Source of the DNA: Neokomagataea tanensis
GTDB taxonomy: Bacteria; Pseudomonadota; Alphaproteobacteria; Acetobacterales; Acetobacteraceae
Reading direction: 5' to 3'
Length of the DNA: 64,000 nucleotides
Assembly (NCBI RefSeq): GCF_006542335.1
Contig: NZ_CP032485.1
Span: 1,126,501 to 1,190,500, forward strand
Shown here: piece by piece, positions 16,844-26,337 of the stretch
Position numbering within the stretch: position 1 is the stretch's first letter
How the letters are laid out: each line of letters opens with the position of its first letter
Notes under the pieces: model-generated
Seen by the model: only the letters and a program-made list of their open reading frames with translations
Databases searched by the model: none
What the model was told of the DNA's origin: nothing
Position numbers and translations under genes: made by a program

Positions 16844-17338
16844 ATGTTTTTTCAGACGCCCACTGACATTGATACCGTAGGTAGCGCAGCGCACCTTATT
16901 CAGGTTGCATTGACGCCTGTTTTCATGCTTTCCGGAATCGGAACGCTGATCAATGCGTTTAACACAAGGCTGGCCCGCGTTTCAGACCATCTTGAGGCCA
17001 TTCACAAACAATTAGCGGCCCCAATTTCCGATGAGGATGGTGAGACAGGGAAGGCGGATAGAAAGCGTTTGGAAGCACATTCTTTCCACCTCCAAAGACG
17101 TATATTTGTTTTGGATGCAGCAATCTTGTTGAACGGTACTGGCGGCGCAGCAACTTGCGGCGCTGCAATGGCACTTTTTGTTGGTTCTCTGCGGGATTCA
17201 AGCACGTCATCGTGGATGCTGGCGCTGTTTGGTTTGGCCCTTATGTGCACCGTTGGAGCGCTCTCTTTCTTCTTGGCAGATACATTTTTAAGCTGGCACG
17301 GATTGAAGCGTCGCGGGGCACTTCCGCCGTTGCCGTGA
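16844..17338 (+). CDS. DUF2721 family membrane protein
   Basis: About 164 residues from the ATG at 16844. The N-terminal segment AAHLIQVALTPVFMLSGIGTLINAFNTRLARVSDH is characteristic of DUF2721 proteins: a first membrane segment followed by a conserved RLARVxDR-like motif. A charged cytoplasmic loop (about 60-85) is followed by two further hydrophobic segments (about 90-115 and 125-150). The function of the family is unknown. It is divergent from the creatininase gene. Its TGA overlaps a possible small ORF. Confidence 0.82.
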   Translation: MFFQTPTDIDTVGSAAHLIQVALTPVFMLSGIGTLINAFNTRLARVSDHLEAIHKQLAAPISDEDGETGKADRKRLEAHSFHLQRRIFVLDAAILLNGTGGAATCGAAMALFVGSLRDSSTSSWMLALFGLALMCTVGALSFFLADTFLSWHGLKRRGALPPLP

Positions 17339-17487
17339 TCAAGGGAAATTCATTTCCTCGTTTGGTTACATGCGAAATATGCAGATCTGATCTACTTCCA
17401 GCTCCAGTTGCTTCTGGCAGAAAATTAGCCGATGTCCGCCCCGCCCAAGTCAATCACGGCTTGGCGAACAGGTGGTTTGTATCATGA
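17335..17487 (+). CDS. possible small ORF, 50 aa, overlapping the DUF2721 stop
   Basis: A GTG at 17335 overlaps the DUF2721 TGA (GTGA). It opens a 50-codon frame with a CEIC motif near residues 14-17 and ends in a TGA (17485-17487) that overlaps the next small ORF. No family is recognised. The only support is the chain of coupled overlaps; it could equally be chance or a decayed gene. Confidence 0.25.
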   Translation: MIKGNSFPRLVTCEICRSDLLPAPVASGRKLADVRPAQVNHGLANRWFVS

Positions 17488-17621
17488 TCTCAATGACGTT
17501 AGTTCATCTTATTGGTCTTCCGACATGTCTCGTGTCTGAATGTGCAATGGTTGTTTTCGTACCTCTGGTTGGTGCGCTGATGATTGCTACAGTTGCTTCA
17601 GATCGTTTTCAGGATAGCTGA
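17484..17621 (+). CDS. possible small hydrophobic protein, 45 aa
   Basis: The ATG at 17484 overlaps the stop of the preceding small ORF (ATGA). The 45-residue product is largely hydrophobic with one likely membrane segment (AMVVFVPLVGALMIATVAS). No family is recognised. The rest of the 416-bp stretch 17339-17754 shows nothing else clear. Confidence 0.3.
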   Translation: MISMTLVHLIGLPTCLVSECAMVVFVPLVGALMIATVASDRFQDS

Positions 17622-17754
17622 GCGAGGGAAGTAACTAATCATTCCCGTTCCGCATTTGATGTGGAGGAATGATTTTGATTTTTTCTTGTGTCGCTCCGGC
17701 ATTTCCCCTCATTAGAGGCTGAGGAATGTTTTTCATTTTGAAAGTTGGGGCGTA

Positions 17755-18759
17755 ATGTCGAGCCGTATTATTGTTACTGGAGCTGCCGGCTTCATCGGGT
17801 CAAACCTCGTGAAAGGGCTGAACCAGCGCGGGTATACGGAGATTATCGCGGTCGATAATCTGAAAAACTCCTCGAAATTTCATAACCTGACAGATCTAAC
17901 GATCTGTGATTACGTCGACAAAACCGTATTTTATGAGGCCTTTTCCAAAGGGCATTACGGGGATGTTGAGGCCATATTTCACCAAGGCGCATGCTCGGAC
18001 ACGATGGAGCATGATGGCCAGTACATGCTGGCTAATAACTACGCGACCAGCAAAGCACTGCTGGACCGCTGCGCCGTGACCGGGACGAGGTTACTATACG
18101 CATCAAGCGCAGCGACTTACGGGGGAAGCACTTCCTTCCGTGAAGAGGCTGAGTTTGAAAAACCGCTTAATGTGTATGGTTATTCAAAGTTGTTATTTGA
18201 TCAGGTTGTACGCCAAGCTGAACCACGCTTAAAAACGCAGGTGGCGGGCTTTCGGTACTTCAACGTTTATGGTCCGAGAGAGCAGCATAAAGGACGCATG
18301 GCATCCGTCGCGTTCCATAATTTCAATCAATATATGGCTGAAGGTCATGTCCGCTTGTTCGGCGAATATGAAGGCTACGCAGCGGGCCAGCAATTACGTG
18401 ACTTTGTTTTTATCGATGATGTGGTCGCCGTTAATTTGTGGTTCTTTGATCACCCTGACAAAAGCGGCGTATTCAATTTGGGTAGCGGACGCGCTCAGCC
18501 GTTCAACGACGTCGCACATTCTGTCGTAAACGCGGTACGGCATAATCAAGGCCTTAGCCCTCTAAGCCTTGAGGAAATGGTTCAAGGGAATATTTTGCAT
18601 TATATCCCTTTCCCTGACGCGCTTCGTGGAAAGTATCAAAGCTTCACGCAGGCAGATATTAGCCGTTTACGTGCTGTAGGTTGTGACCATGTTTTTGCTG
18701 ACGTTAATGCGGGCGTTACACGCTATGTGGCTGATCTTTTAGCAAATCGCGCCGCCTGA
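17755..18759 (+). CDS. hldD: ADP-L-glycero-D-manno-heptose 6-epimerase
   Basis: The 334-residue extended SDR converts ADP-D-glycero- to ADP-L-glycero-manno-heptose for the LPS inner core. The N-terminal Rossmann motif [14 protein letters not shown], the DNLKNSSKF segment typical of Hld[15 protein letters not shown], a YGYSK catalytic motif, and [20 protein letters not shown] are all present. Length equals the family norm. gmhB begins three bases after its stop, giving an ADP-heptose operon. The product is also the donor class for the BAHT-type glycosyltransferase at 43.2 kb. Confidence 0.95.
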   Translation: MSSRIIVTGAAGFIGSNLVKGLNQRGYTEIIAVDNLKNSSKFHNLTDLTICDYVDKTVFYEAFSKGHYGDVEAIFHQGACSDTMEHDGQYMLANNYATSKALLDRCAVTGTRLLYASSAATYGGSTSFREEAEFEKPLNVYGYSKLLFDQVVRQAEPRLKTQVAGFRYFNVYGPREQHKGRMASVAFHNFNQYMAEGHVRLFGEYEGYAAGQQLRDFVFIDDVVAVNLWFFDHPDKSGVFNLGSGRAQPFNDVAHSVVNAVRHNQGLSPLSLEEMVQGNILHYIPFPDALRGKYQSFTQADISRLRAVGCDHVFADVNAGVTRYVADLLANRAA

Positions 18760-18762
18760 GCA

Positions 18763-19275
18763 GTGATAGTTCCTCCCTCCACGCCCGCTGCGTTTTTAGA
18801 CCGTGACGGAGTGTTGAATGTTGATGTTGGTTACCCGCATCGTTTGGAAGATTTTCAGGCGATAAACGGGGCCGTTGAAGCTGTTTCGTCTTTAAATACG
18901 CTTGGCTATAAAGTGATCGTGGTAAGCAACCAATCTGGTGTTGCGCGGGGGTATTTTGGTGAGGACGCCGTTTTGGGGTTTAACCACCATTTGCAAAAAT
19001 ATTATGCGCAGCATGGAGCAGTAATTGATCATTTTTATTACTGCCCTTTTCATCCGCAAGGGAGCGTGGACGCTTACAGTCAAGAGCATGACGACCGTAA
19101 GCCGAATGCCGGGATGATCGAAAAAGCGATTCGGGAGCATAATATTAGTCGTGAAAAGTCGTTTCTGATTGGCGACAAAAAAACGGATATTTTGGCAGCG
19201 CAGAAAGCTAAGATTTCTGGTTTTTTGTTCAACGAGGAAAATTTATTCGATTTTTTAAAAAATCTCCCGCTTTAG
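18763..19275 (+). CDS. gmhB: D-glycero-D-manno-heptose 1,7-bisphosphate 7-phosphatase
   Basis: The 170-residue HAD phosphatase removes the 7-phosphate in ADP-heptose synthesis. It has motif I FLDRDGVLN, motif II VVSNQSGVARG, DRKPNAGMI and the GDKKTDILAA motif. The segment YYCPFHPQGSVD matches GmhB, but the later zinc-binding Cys-x-Cys of E. coli GmhB is replaced (HDDRKP), so the structural zinc site looks incomplete. The start is GTG at 18763, close behind hldD. Confidence 0.88.
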   Translation: MIVPPSTPAAFLDRDGVLNVDVGYPHRLEDFQAINGAVEAVSSLNTLGYKVIVVSNQSGVARGYFGEDAVLGFNHHLQKYYAQHGAVIDHFYYCPFHPQGSVDAYSQEHDDRKPNAGMIEKAIREHNISREKSFLIGDKKTDILAAQKAKISGFLFNEENLFDFLKNLPL

Positions 19276-19291
19276 GAGATAATTAATAAAA

Positions 19292-19323
19292 CCAGCGCAA
19301 ATATTCGCAAAATATTTCGCTGG
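19292..19323 (+). promoter_or_regulatory. hairpin directly upstream of the GGDEF-EAL gene start
   Basis: CCAGCG-C-AAATATT (from 19292) pairs with AATATTTCGCTGG (ending 19323): 13 bp with one bulged C and a five-base loop. The likely Shine-Dalgarno GGAG (19322-19325) begins in the last bases of the stem, and the TTG start is at 19333. It could hinder ribosome access, or terminate hldD-gmhB transcripts. Confidence 0.45.
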
Positions 19324-19332
19324 AGATGGGTT

Positions 19333-21471
19333 TTGTTAAAGCATATTTCTGTAAAGACAAAAATATTTATTTTAGCTTTATCTTTCTGTATTGTTTCTTT
19401 TTTTGGAAATATATACCTCGCCCATAGCGAAGTAGGAATTAATAGAAGTTATAAGAGCCTTTTAAGCGAATATGACAGAAGCACTGTTTCCTTGTACGGG
19501 GCAGTTAATCTCTTGGACGATATTACGCGCAATATAGACGAGATCGAGACTGAGTACGATTCAAGCAAAATATACAATATAGTTAATTTATACAAAAGTA
19601 ATTATAATAAAGAACTCGAAAAAATAGAAGAAATAAAGCTGGTAAGTGCATCAAAGGATGATGTTATCGATAAGTATAAGAAAGACTTATTAGAAATTGA
19701 TAAAAATGCGACGCTCTTTTTTGAGCAAAAAAAACAGAAAAATTTTTCGGAGAATGAGAAGAAAGCAAAACTTATTATAGCCATGTGTCACGGGCTTCTG
19801 GCGGATATGAGGCGTGTTGAGCAGGAGCGGCAAGCAAGTGTTCAGAAAAGCCTAAAAAATATTGAGGCACAAGCATGGTTTGAGGCGCGGCTCTGCGGGT
19901 GGGTTGCTGGAATCACTCTTATCCTGTTTGTCGCGGTCTCGGCGGTCATGGGTTATCGGGGCATTGCATGGCCTTTGCTGAGGTTGAGGGACCGGACGCT
20001 GGCGATTGCACAAGGTGAATTTTCGATTTCGGTTGAGGAAGAAAAACGCCGCGATGAAATTGGTGCAATGGCCGCGGCCTTGGAGGAGATACGGTTAAAG
20101 CTCCAGGGAGGACGTGAGGATATTCTCACGAGCCTCGCTAATCGGACTGCTTTGCAAGACGTAATGCGGAGTGCCTTAGCGTTATCTGACGCGCAGAACA
20201 TTGTGGCTCTGATTTATCTCGATTTGGATAATTTCAAGCAGGTGAATGACCGTTACGGGCATAATGCTGGGGACGAATTATTGCGGCTCGTTGCGCAGCG
20301 ATTGCGCGTGAATGTGCGGAAGAGTGATCTGGTCGCGCGTTTGGGTGGTGATGAGTTTGTCGTCTTTTGTTCGACGCAGACGACTGAGGACGACGTGATG
20401 ACGACGGCTACGCGCATTGCGGCGGATTTATCATCTTGCGATCAACTGACTTTCGGCCAAGTTACAGTAAGTGCGAGCGTCGGAGTTGCTATTGCCCACG
20501 TTGGGAGTGTGACATCTGAGCAGCTTTTGCGGCAGGCAGACTGCGCCATGTATGCGGCAAAAACTACAGGGAAAGGCTGTTGCGCTGTTTATGAGCCATG
20601 GATGCTGGAGCAGGCTGAACAGCGCCAAGCCTACGAAAGCGCTTTACGCAGAGCTGTTGGTTCTGGTGAGTTTTATCTCATGTATCAGCCTGTTATTGAT
20701 TGGAATACGCATGCTGTTGTGAGTTTTGAGGCGTTGTTGCGATGGGAACATTCAGAGTTGGGGACCGTTCCGCCAAATGACTTTATTCCGCTTGCGGAAG
20801 AAATCGGCCTCATGTTTGAAATTGACCGTTGGGTCATGAAAACAGCGTGTATGGAAGCCGTAAAATGGCCTGATAATTTGATAGTGTCTGTCAATGTTTC
20901 GCCCAAAAGCTTCATCGAGGCAGATTTATTGGACAGCATTTACGCAGCGTTGAAAGAAAGCGGACTTCCACCAGAGCGGTTGGAGATTGAAATCACGGAA
21001 ACAGCCATGATTGAAGACCTGCCAGCGGTGCATGCTATTGTTACAGCGTTGCGAGGCGTGGGGGTGCTGGTTGCTATTGATGACTTGGGGGTAGGTTATT
21101 CTTCGCTGAGTTTTTTACGATCTATACCCGTCACCCGTGTAAAGATGGATCGGAGCTTTATAGCGGAACTTGGCCGTATTGAGGCTGCTAGGGCAATTAT
21201 CCAAGGCATTGTTCAAATTTGTCACGATCTTTCGATCGATATGACAGCGGAGGGGGTCGAGACTGCGTCCCAGACGTCTACCCTGCAGGGAATAGGGTGT
21301 TATCAGCACCAAGGGTATTACATCAGCAGGCCAATGCTGGCTGAGCACGCACGAGCCTTTGTAGCTGATTTTGGGGTGCGGACTATTCCGTCTTTGCAGG
21401 AGTGCCTGCAAGGGACTTGGAGCGCGCTGAGGGTTGAAGCTCTTGGCATGGCGCGCCCAAGTTTAATCTGA
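19333..21471 (+). CDS. membrane-bound GGDEF-EAL protein (cyclic-di-GMP synthase/phosphodiesterase)
   Basis: The 712-residue protein has two membrane segments (about 9-31 and 187-208) around a Lys- and Glu-rich, AT-rich periplasmic sensor region, then a HAMP-like linker, GGDEF and EAL domains. The cyclase site is intact (GGDEF, 338-342), with an inhibitory RxxD site (RKSD) exactly five residues before it. The EAL site is intact too: EAL (466-468), NVSPKSF, EITET, DDLGVGYSS, KMDRSF and EGVET. Either activity, or both, is possible. The start is TTG at 19333 behind GGAG. The sensor has no recognised family and differs in base composition from the rest. Confidence 0.9.
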   Translation: MLKHISVKTKIFILALSFCIVSFFGNIYLAHSEVGINRSYKSLLSEYDRSTVSLYGAVNLLDDITRNIDEIETEYDSSKIYNIVNLYKSNYNKELEKIEEIKLVSASKDDVIDKYKKDLLEIDKNATLFFEQKKQKNFSENEKKAKLIIAMCHGLLADMRRVEQERQASVQKSLKNIEAQAWFEARLCGWVAGITLILFVAVSAVMGYRGIAWPLLRLRDRTLAIAQGEFSISVEEEKRRDEIGAMAAALEEIRLKLQGGREDILTSLANRTALQDVMRSALALSDAQNIVALIYLDLDNFKQVNDRYGHNAGDELLRLVAQRLRVNVRKSDLVARLGGDEFVVFCSTQTTEDDVMTTATRIAADLSSCDQLTFGQVTVSASVGVAIAHVGSVTSEQLLRQADCAMYAAKTTGKGCCAVYEPWMLEQAEQRQAYESALRRAVGSGEFYLMYQPVIDWNTHAVVSFEALLRWEHSELGTVPPNDFIPLAEEIGLMFEIDRWVMKTACMEAVKWPDNLIVSVNVSPKSFIEADLLDSIYAALKESGLPPERLEIEITETAMIEDLPAVHAIVTALRGVGVLVAIDDLGVGYSSLSFLRSIPVTRVKMDRSFIAELGRIEAARAIIQGIVQICHDLSIDMTAEGVETASQTSTLQGIGCYQHQGYYISRPMLAEHARAFVADFGVRTIPSLQECLQGTWSALRVEALGMARPSLI

Positions 21472-21476
21472 GCCTT

Positions 21477-22424
21477 TTAGGCAGGTTGGTAGGGGGTGCA
21501 GGACTCCGGTGTTGTTTCCCGCAGAAACTGCGCCAAACCACGAAATACATCGGAGCGTGGGTCTGAACTGCGCCACGCGAGGCCAATTGTCCGCCGTGCT
21601 TCGGCATCTTCGAAATGGCGAACGCTGACGAGGTTCTGAAAATCGCTACGGTTTTGAAGTGCCAGTTGAGGAATAAGCGAGAATCCTTCGCCTGCGCCAA
21701 TCATATGCCAAAGCATTTCGAGGCTTGTGGCGAGACGCGGATTATTTCCTTCCTCCCTTGGGCGTGGAAGTGCCGTGCAGAGTGAGAGGGCCTGATCTCT
21801 CAAGCAGTGCCCGTCCTCAAGGAGAAGCAGGTCGTTGCGGCCGAGCTGCTCGATTTTAAGTTTCTTTTGTTTGGTTAATTCGTGAGCGGTGGGAAACACA
21901 CCCAAAAAAGCTTCGTCAAAGAGCGGTATAGTTTCCAATGAGTCGGACGGGGCGGGCAGAGCAATAAGTGCAAGGTCCAGCTCGCCGCTACGGAGCAAGC
22001 GTACGACGTTGTCGGTCATACCTTCTGTCAGCCGTAAAGAAAGCTGGGGGTATTTGCCGCGCAAACGAGGTAATAGACCGGGAATATAATACGGGCCAAG
22101 CGTTGGTATAACGCCAAGGCGAAGGATACCTTCAAGCGGACTACACCGGGCGCGTGCAACTTCAAGAAGTGTCCGGGCTGAGGCCAATACTTCGCGTCCA
22201 AGGCTGATTAGGCGTTCGCCTTCTGGTGTTGGCGCGACGTGTCGGCGGGAACGCTCAAAAAGCGTGACGTCTAAGAGCTGCTCCAGTTTGCGGACCTGTT
22301 CGGACAGGCCAGCTTGGCTCACGCCGCATCGTTCAGCAGCACGTGAAAAATTTCGCAGGTCGTCAACAGCAACGACGTATTCGATATCACGCAGGGAAAG
22401 GCCCGCTAAAGGAATATAGCTCAT
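21477..22424 (-). CDS. oxyR: hydrogen-peroxide-sensing LysR regulator OxyR
   Basis: A 315-residue LysR-type regulator. The N-terminal winged HTH is LRDIEYVVAVDDLRNFSRAAERCGVSQAGLSEQVRKLE in outline. The C-terminal domain carries the OxyR redox pair: Cys-LRDQALSL-Cys, with the same eight-residue spacing as E. coli C199/C208, preceded by LLEDGH. This spacing and context separate OxyR from other LysR proteins. It probably activates peroxide defence genes, perhaps ahpCF 7 kb away. It converges with the GGDEF-EAL gene and is divergent from the DsbD-like gene. Confidence 0.9.
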   Translation of the reverse strand: MSYIPLAGLSLRDIEYVVAVDDLRNFSRAAERCGVSQAGLSEQVRKLEQLLDVTLFERSRRHVAPTPEGERLISLGREVLASARTLLEVARARCSPLEGILRLGVIPTLGPYYIPGLLPRLRGKYPQLSLRLTEGMTDNVVRLLRSGELDLALIALPAPSDSLETIPLFDEAFLGVFPTAHELTKQKKLKIEQLGRNDLLLLEDGHCLRDQALSLCTALPRPREEGNNPRLATSLEMLWHMIGAGEGFSLIPQLALQNRSDFQNLVSVRHFEDAEARRTIGLAWRSSDPRSDVFRGLAQFLRETTPESCTPYQPA

Positions 22425-22687
22425 GAAATCATAGATAAGACCGAATTAATGTGAATGAAAGCCCAGCTTTTCTTGTTAGTGGAATTTGTATCTTTTATGT
22501 GACGAAATTTTCAGTTTTGGGGTCTAGACTGCGGACAGATCATGCTGGTTACGGAGCCAATAGGGATAAGTTTTTTGATGAATTGTCTCTTATTGCTGTA
22601 GCGTAAAGGGAGCGGCCTTCCTATCTCTGGCATGATTGATGTGTTGGCACCCAAACGTGGTTTCACCTGTGGCACCGAGGATTAGCT

Positions 22688-24802
22688 TTGCGTAACGTAA
22701 CCCACTTATTGGCCCTTGGGGCTGTTTTGTCGTGTGGTTTGGCCACAATATCCCCGGTGCGTGCGGCAGAAAGCGCTGCTGTTACATCTGAAAATGATAC
22801 GGCCACGCTTATCACAGATCGTGATGCAGTCGGGCCGGATCAGACTTTAAGGGTTGGGCTGCGTCTTCAGCTCAAACCGGGTTGGCATACTTACTGGATT
22901 AATCCGGGTGACGCAGGCGCCCAGCCGACGCTTGATGTTACGGCATCGGGTGGGGCGACGGGAAAAGGGTCAGATATTCATTGGCCGGTCCCCGTCAGGA
23001 TCAGCGAAGGCGGCCTGATGTCCTACGCGTATCTTGGGGATACGCTGCTCCCAGAAACAATGGCTCTTAAAGGGGCCGGCCCTGTTACATTGCACGCACA
23101 TGCTGAATGGCTTGTTTGTGCACAGGTCTGCGTGCCTGAAAGCGGCGATTTCACGTTGTCCTTACCCGCTGTCGCAGCGGCTGCAGAGCCGGGTAAAGAC
23201 GCAGCAAAGTTTGATGCTGCACAAGCGCACATGCCAGTACCTTCGCCTTTTGCCTCGACTTTGGGTGCAGATGGTGTTCTCACCCTGTCAGGTGCGGGTT
23301 TATCGCCCACGTCAGTCTCAGACGCGTGGTTTTTGCCAATCGACAGCGATGTACTTGATCAAGTGGCGCAGCAACGCTTGACCGTGAAAAACAACAGTCT
23401 TGCGCTGGCTCTTCCGTTCCAAAAAACGGCTAAACGGGACGCGCCATTGAGCGGCGTGGTTGTTTTAAAGGATGCTCATGGGGAGGAAAGCGCGCTCTCA
23501 GTCACTGTTAAGCCGGGCGTTCAGACGCAGGGGACCTCGACGGCAGCACCGAATACGGACACTGCACCAGACGCTGGTGGGTGGTTGAAAATGATAGTGT
23601 TCGCTTTTATCGGCGGACTAATTCTCAACCTTATGCCGTGCGTTTTTCCTGTTTTGGCAATGAAAGCATTGTCTTTGGCGCGTATGGGGGGACACGGGCG
23701 TTCCGCGCAACTTCGTAGTGCTCTGTTTTATACAATAGGTGTTGTGGGGTCTTTCGCCGTTCTCGGCGGGATCATGATTGGATTGCGTTTTGCTGGCTCA
23801 GCGGCGGGGTGGGGCTTTCAGTTCCAGTCAACGGGGTTTGTCGTTGCCGTGTGCTGGTTGCTGTTTGGTATGGCGCTGAACTTGCTGGGTGTTTTTGAGA
23901 TTAGTGCGGGCCGCTTGGGGCAGATTCAAACTAGCGGCCATGGCGTTGGTAACGATCTCATGACGGGCCTCCTTGCGGTTATTGTAGCAACGCCATGCAC
24001 TGCACCGTTTATGGGGGTGGCGATTACGTCAGCGCTGAGTGGCCCGCCTGTCATGGGCTTGCTGGTCTTTTTGTCCATGGGGTTGGGTTTGGCTGCGCCT
24101 TATCTCTTGGCTGCTGGTGTGCCGGGCGTTGCGTCGCGCTTTCCAAAGCCGGGTGCGTGGATGAATGTGTTGAAGCAGGTTTTGGCCTTTCCGTTACTGG
24201 CAACATGCGTATGGTTATTGTGGGTGGCGGTTGTTCAGCGTGGGGCTGATATCGTCGTAACCGTAGCCGGAGGTTTGGTCCTGCTGGCAATTGCCGCGTG
24301 GTTGCACGGCATTGGCCAACGCCGGGCTATAATGGAAGGTGCGGATAAGACAGTGTGGCTATGCCGCGGGCTTACGCTACTGGCCGTTTTGGCGTGTGCA
24401 GGGGCATTAACGCAGGCTCTACGTGAGCCAGCGCGGGCAATGGCATCCCCTTCACAGCAAGCAGGCATAGAGGCTTATTCATCCGAGCGTTTGGCCGCGT
24501 TGCGGGCTGAAGGGCGTCCGGTTTTCATAGACATGACCGCATCGTGGTGCATCACGTGTATGGTAAATGAGCGCGTTGCTTTGGACGTGGCCTCTGTGCG
24601 GGATGGGTTTGTTAAAAACCACGTAGCGTATTTGAAAGGCGATTGGACGAATCGGGATGCGACTATTTCTGCTTTCTTAAAAGAGCATGGGCGCGATGGC
24701 GTGCCCCTTTATGTGTATTACCCGCCACATGGAGAAGGGGTTGTTTTGCCACAGATTCTGACGCCTGCACTGGTCCTGAAAGCTATTACCCCGCAGCAGT
24801 AA
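22688..24802 (+). CDS. protein-disulfide reductase of the DsbD/ScsB family
   Basis: The 704-residue protein has a signal peptide (cleavage near VRA, residue 27) and an N-terminal periplasmic domain with a CAQVC pair near residue 137. It continues with a membrane domain of about eight segments with the transport cysteines [13 protein letters not shown] and [11 protein letters not shown], and a C-terminal thioredoxin domain with CITC in [12 protein letters not shown]. It passes electrons from cytosolic thioredoxin to periplasmic proteins. The N-terminal domain resembles ScsB more than E. coli DsbD. The start is TTG at 22688 behind a GAGG. The 263-bp gap to oxyR holds divergent promoters. Confidence 0.9.
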   Translation: MRNVTHLLALGAVLSCGLATISPVRAAESAAVTSENDTATLITDRDAVGPDQTLRVGLRLQLKPGWHTYWINPGDAGAQPTLDVTASGGATGKGSDIHWPVPVRISEGGLMSYAYLGDTLLPETMALKGAGPVTLHAHAEWLVCAQVCVPESGDFTLSLPAVAAAAEPGKDAAKFDAAQAHMPVPSPFASTLGADGVLTLSGAGLSPTSVSDAWFLPIDSDVLDQVAQQRLTVKNNSLALALPFQKTAKRDAPLSGVVVLKDAHGEESALSVTVKPGVQTQGTSTAAPNTDTAPDAGGWLKMIVFAFIGGLILNLMPCVFPVLAMKALSLARMGGHGRSAQLRSALFYTIGVVGSFAVLGGIMIGLRFAGSAAGWGFQFQSTGFVVAVCWLLFGMALNLLGVFEISAGRLGQIQTSGHGVGNDLMTGLLAVIVATPCTAPFMGVAITSALSGPPVMGLLVFLSMGLGLAAPYLLAAGVPGVASRFPKPGAWMNVLKQVLAFPLLATCVWLLWVAVVQRGADIVVTVAGGLVLLAIAAWLHGIGQRRAIMEGADKTVWLCRGLTLLAVLACAGALTQALREPARAMASPSQQAGIEAYSSERLAALRAEGRPVFIDMTASWCITCMVNERVALDVASVRDGFVKNHVAYLKGDWTNRDATISAFLKEHGRDGVPLYVYYPPHGEGVVLPQILTPALVLKAITPQQ

Positions 24803-24811
24803 AGCCACGAA

Positions 24812-24856
24812 TAAATGGCGATTTTGTGCGAAAAAACTTGTGCAAAGCGCCATTTT
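24812..24856 (+). terminator. possible terminator / leader hairpin before rplY
   Basis: AATGGCG (about 24812) is complementary to CGCCATT downstream (ending about 24856), extended by partly matching TTTTGTGC and GTGCAAAG arms around an A-rich loop, and followed by TTTCGG. It may end dsbD-like transcripts or lie in the rplY leader. Confidence 0.35.
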
Positions 24857-24932
24857 CGGCTACGTCGCCGCACGCACAGGCACCCCTGGAGGTCTGTGTT
24901 TGACGAAATTTTCTACGCAGGAGCGTAATACT

Positions 24933-25535
24933 GTGACCAAATTGACGACACTTGCTGTCTCTCCGCGCGCGAAGGCTGGTAAGGGGGCAGCGCGCGCTAC
25001 GAGACGTGCTGGCCTTGTTCCTGGTGTCATTTATGGCAACAAGCAAGAGCCAGAAATCGTTGCGATTGACCCACGCGTGATCATGAAGGAACTGTATCGC
25101 GGTGGTGTTTCATCACGCGTTTACAACGTTGCTGTTGAAGGTGGCGCTACATCTTCCGTTCTGATCCGTGACGTGCAGCTGCACCCGGTCACAGACGCAC
25201 CAATCCACATCGACTTCCAGCGCGTTGCAGCGGGTCACAAGATCCACGTTGCTGTGCCAGTTGCCGTTGAAGGTGAAGCACCAGGCGTAAAGCGTGGCGG
25301 CGTTCTGAACGTTGTTTACCACTCTGTAGACGTTGAAGTTGACCCAGCGAACATTCCTGAGCACTTCGTTGCAGACATCAGCGGTCTGGACATTCATGAC
25401 ACCGTTCGTTGGACGGACCTGAAGGGTACGGAAGGCACGTCACTGACGGGTTCTCAGCCTTCTGACCTCGTGATCGTGTCTGTTGCTGCACCAAGCGTTG
25501 ACGAAGACGCTGCTGAAGACGCTGCTGCGGAGTAA
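24933..25535 (+). CDS. rplY: 50S ribosomal protein L25/general stress protein Ctc
   Basis: A 200-residue two-domain L25 (Ctc type) that binds 5S rRNA. The N-terminal L25 domain runs [21 protein letters not shown] and [12 protein letters not shown]; the C-terminal TL5 domain includes [25 protein letters not shown] and an acidic alanine-rich tail. The GTG at 24933 is chosen because AGGAG lies about ten bases upstream; a TTG at 24900 with GGAGG before it is an alternative. pth follows five bases after the stop, the usual rplY-pth pair. Confidence 0.94.
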   Translation: MTKLTTLAVSPRAKAGKGAARATRRAGLVPGVIYGNKQEPEIVAIDPRVIMKELYRGGVSSRVYNVAVEGGATSSVLIRDVQLHPVTDAPIHIDFQRVAAGHKIHVAVPVAVEGEAPGVKRGGVLNVVYHSVDVEVDPANIPEHFVADISGLDIHDTVRWTDLKGTEGTSLTGSQPSDLVIVSVAAPSVDEDAAEDAAAE

Positions 25536-25539
25536 GTCC

Positions 25540-26109
25540 ATGCAGCTCTGGACCGGCCTCGGCAACCCCGAGCCGGGGATGAGCCGTCATCGACACAATA
25601 TCGGTTTTATGGCGGTTGACGCCATTGCCGCGCGTCATGGGTTTTCCCCATGGCGCAAGCGTTTCCGCGGTGAAACCGCTGACGGAAATATTGGGGGGCA
25701 GAAAATTTTGCTCCTCAAGCCCATGACCTATATGAACCTTTCTGGTGATAGTGTTCAGCAGGCGGCTCAATTTTTCAAAATCCCACAATCCGATATTACC
25801 GTTTTTCACGATGAGCTTGACTTGGCTTTTGCTAAGTTACGTATCAAACGCGGGGGCGGTGCGGCTGGGCATAATGGTCTACGCTCTATGGACCGTTGCC
25901 TCCCGGGGCCAGATTACTGGCGTGTTCGGATGGGAATTGGACACCCCGGGCATAAAGACCGTGTGCATGCGCATGTTCTCGGCAATTTTGCGAAGGCTGA
26001 AGAGCCTGAGCTGGAGCGCTGGTTGGACGCAATCGCAGACGCGGCATCAATTCTTGCAAAAGGTGAGCGCGAAGCTTTCATGACCAAAGTAGCGTTACTT
26101 TTGGGGTAG
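25540..26109 (+). CDS. pth: peptidyl-tRNA hydrolase
   Basis: The 189-residue enzyme frees tRNAs from peptidyl-tRNA that drops off ribosomes. It has WTGLGNPEPGMSRHRHNIGFM (with the Asn of GLGNP and the catalytic His), LLKPMTYMNLSG, HDELDL and GGGAAGHNGLRSMD. The start ATG at 25540 lies just after the rplY stop. The family is normally about 190 residues. Co-transcription with rplY is likely. Confidence 0.96.
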   Translation: MQLWTGLGNPEPGMSRHRHNIGFMAVDAIAARHGFSPWRKRFRGETADGNIGGQKILLLKPMTYMNLSGDSVQQAAQFFKIPQSDITVFHDELDLAFAKLRIKRGGGAAGHNGLRSMDRCLPGPDYWRVRMGIGHPGHKDRVHAHVLGNFAKAEEPELERWLDAIADAASILAKGEREAFMTKVALLLG

Positions 26110-26119
26110 GCTTTGTTTG

Positions 26120-26139
26120 GCAGGGATGCTCATCCCTGC
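26120..26139 (+). terminator. probable terminator hairpin after pth
   Basis: GCAGGGAT (26120-26127) and ATCCCTGC (26132-26139) form a perfect 8-bp stem with a four-base loop, ten bases after the pth stop. The T-tract is poor, so it may be weak. Nothing else is seen in the rest of 26140-26337. Confidence 0.45.
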
Positions 26140-26337
26140 ACCTTTATGTAAGGGCTTTCTGCCTCGCTAGAAATGCAGTTTCAAAATAAGCCTTTCAGGT
26201 TCTTTCTACTTATATACATGGTATTGCTGAGGTGCTCGCTGTCATAATAACTGTATGACATTGGGCTATGTTAAAAGCATATTCTTTACGTCACATTGAA
26301 CGCGTCAAAAACAAAATCATTTTTGCGGTGACGTATT

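Noticed and set aside
25483..25540. Longer N terminus for pth (19 extra residues)
   Set aside because: It overlaps the end of rplY and the family start is the ATG at 25540.
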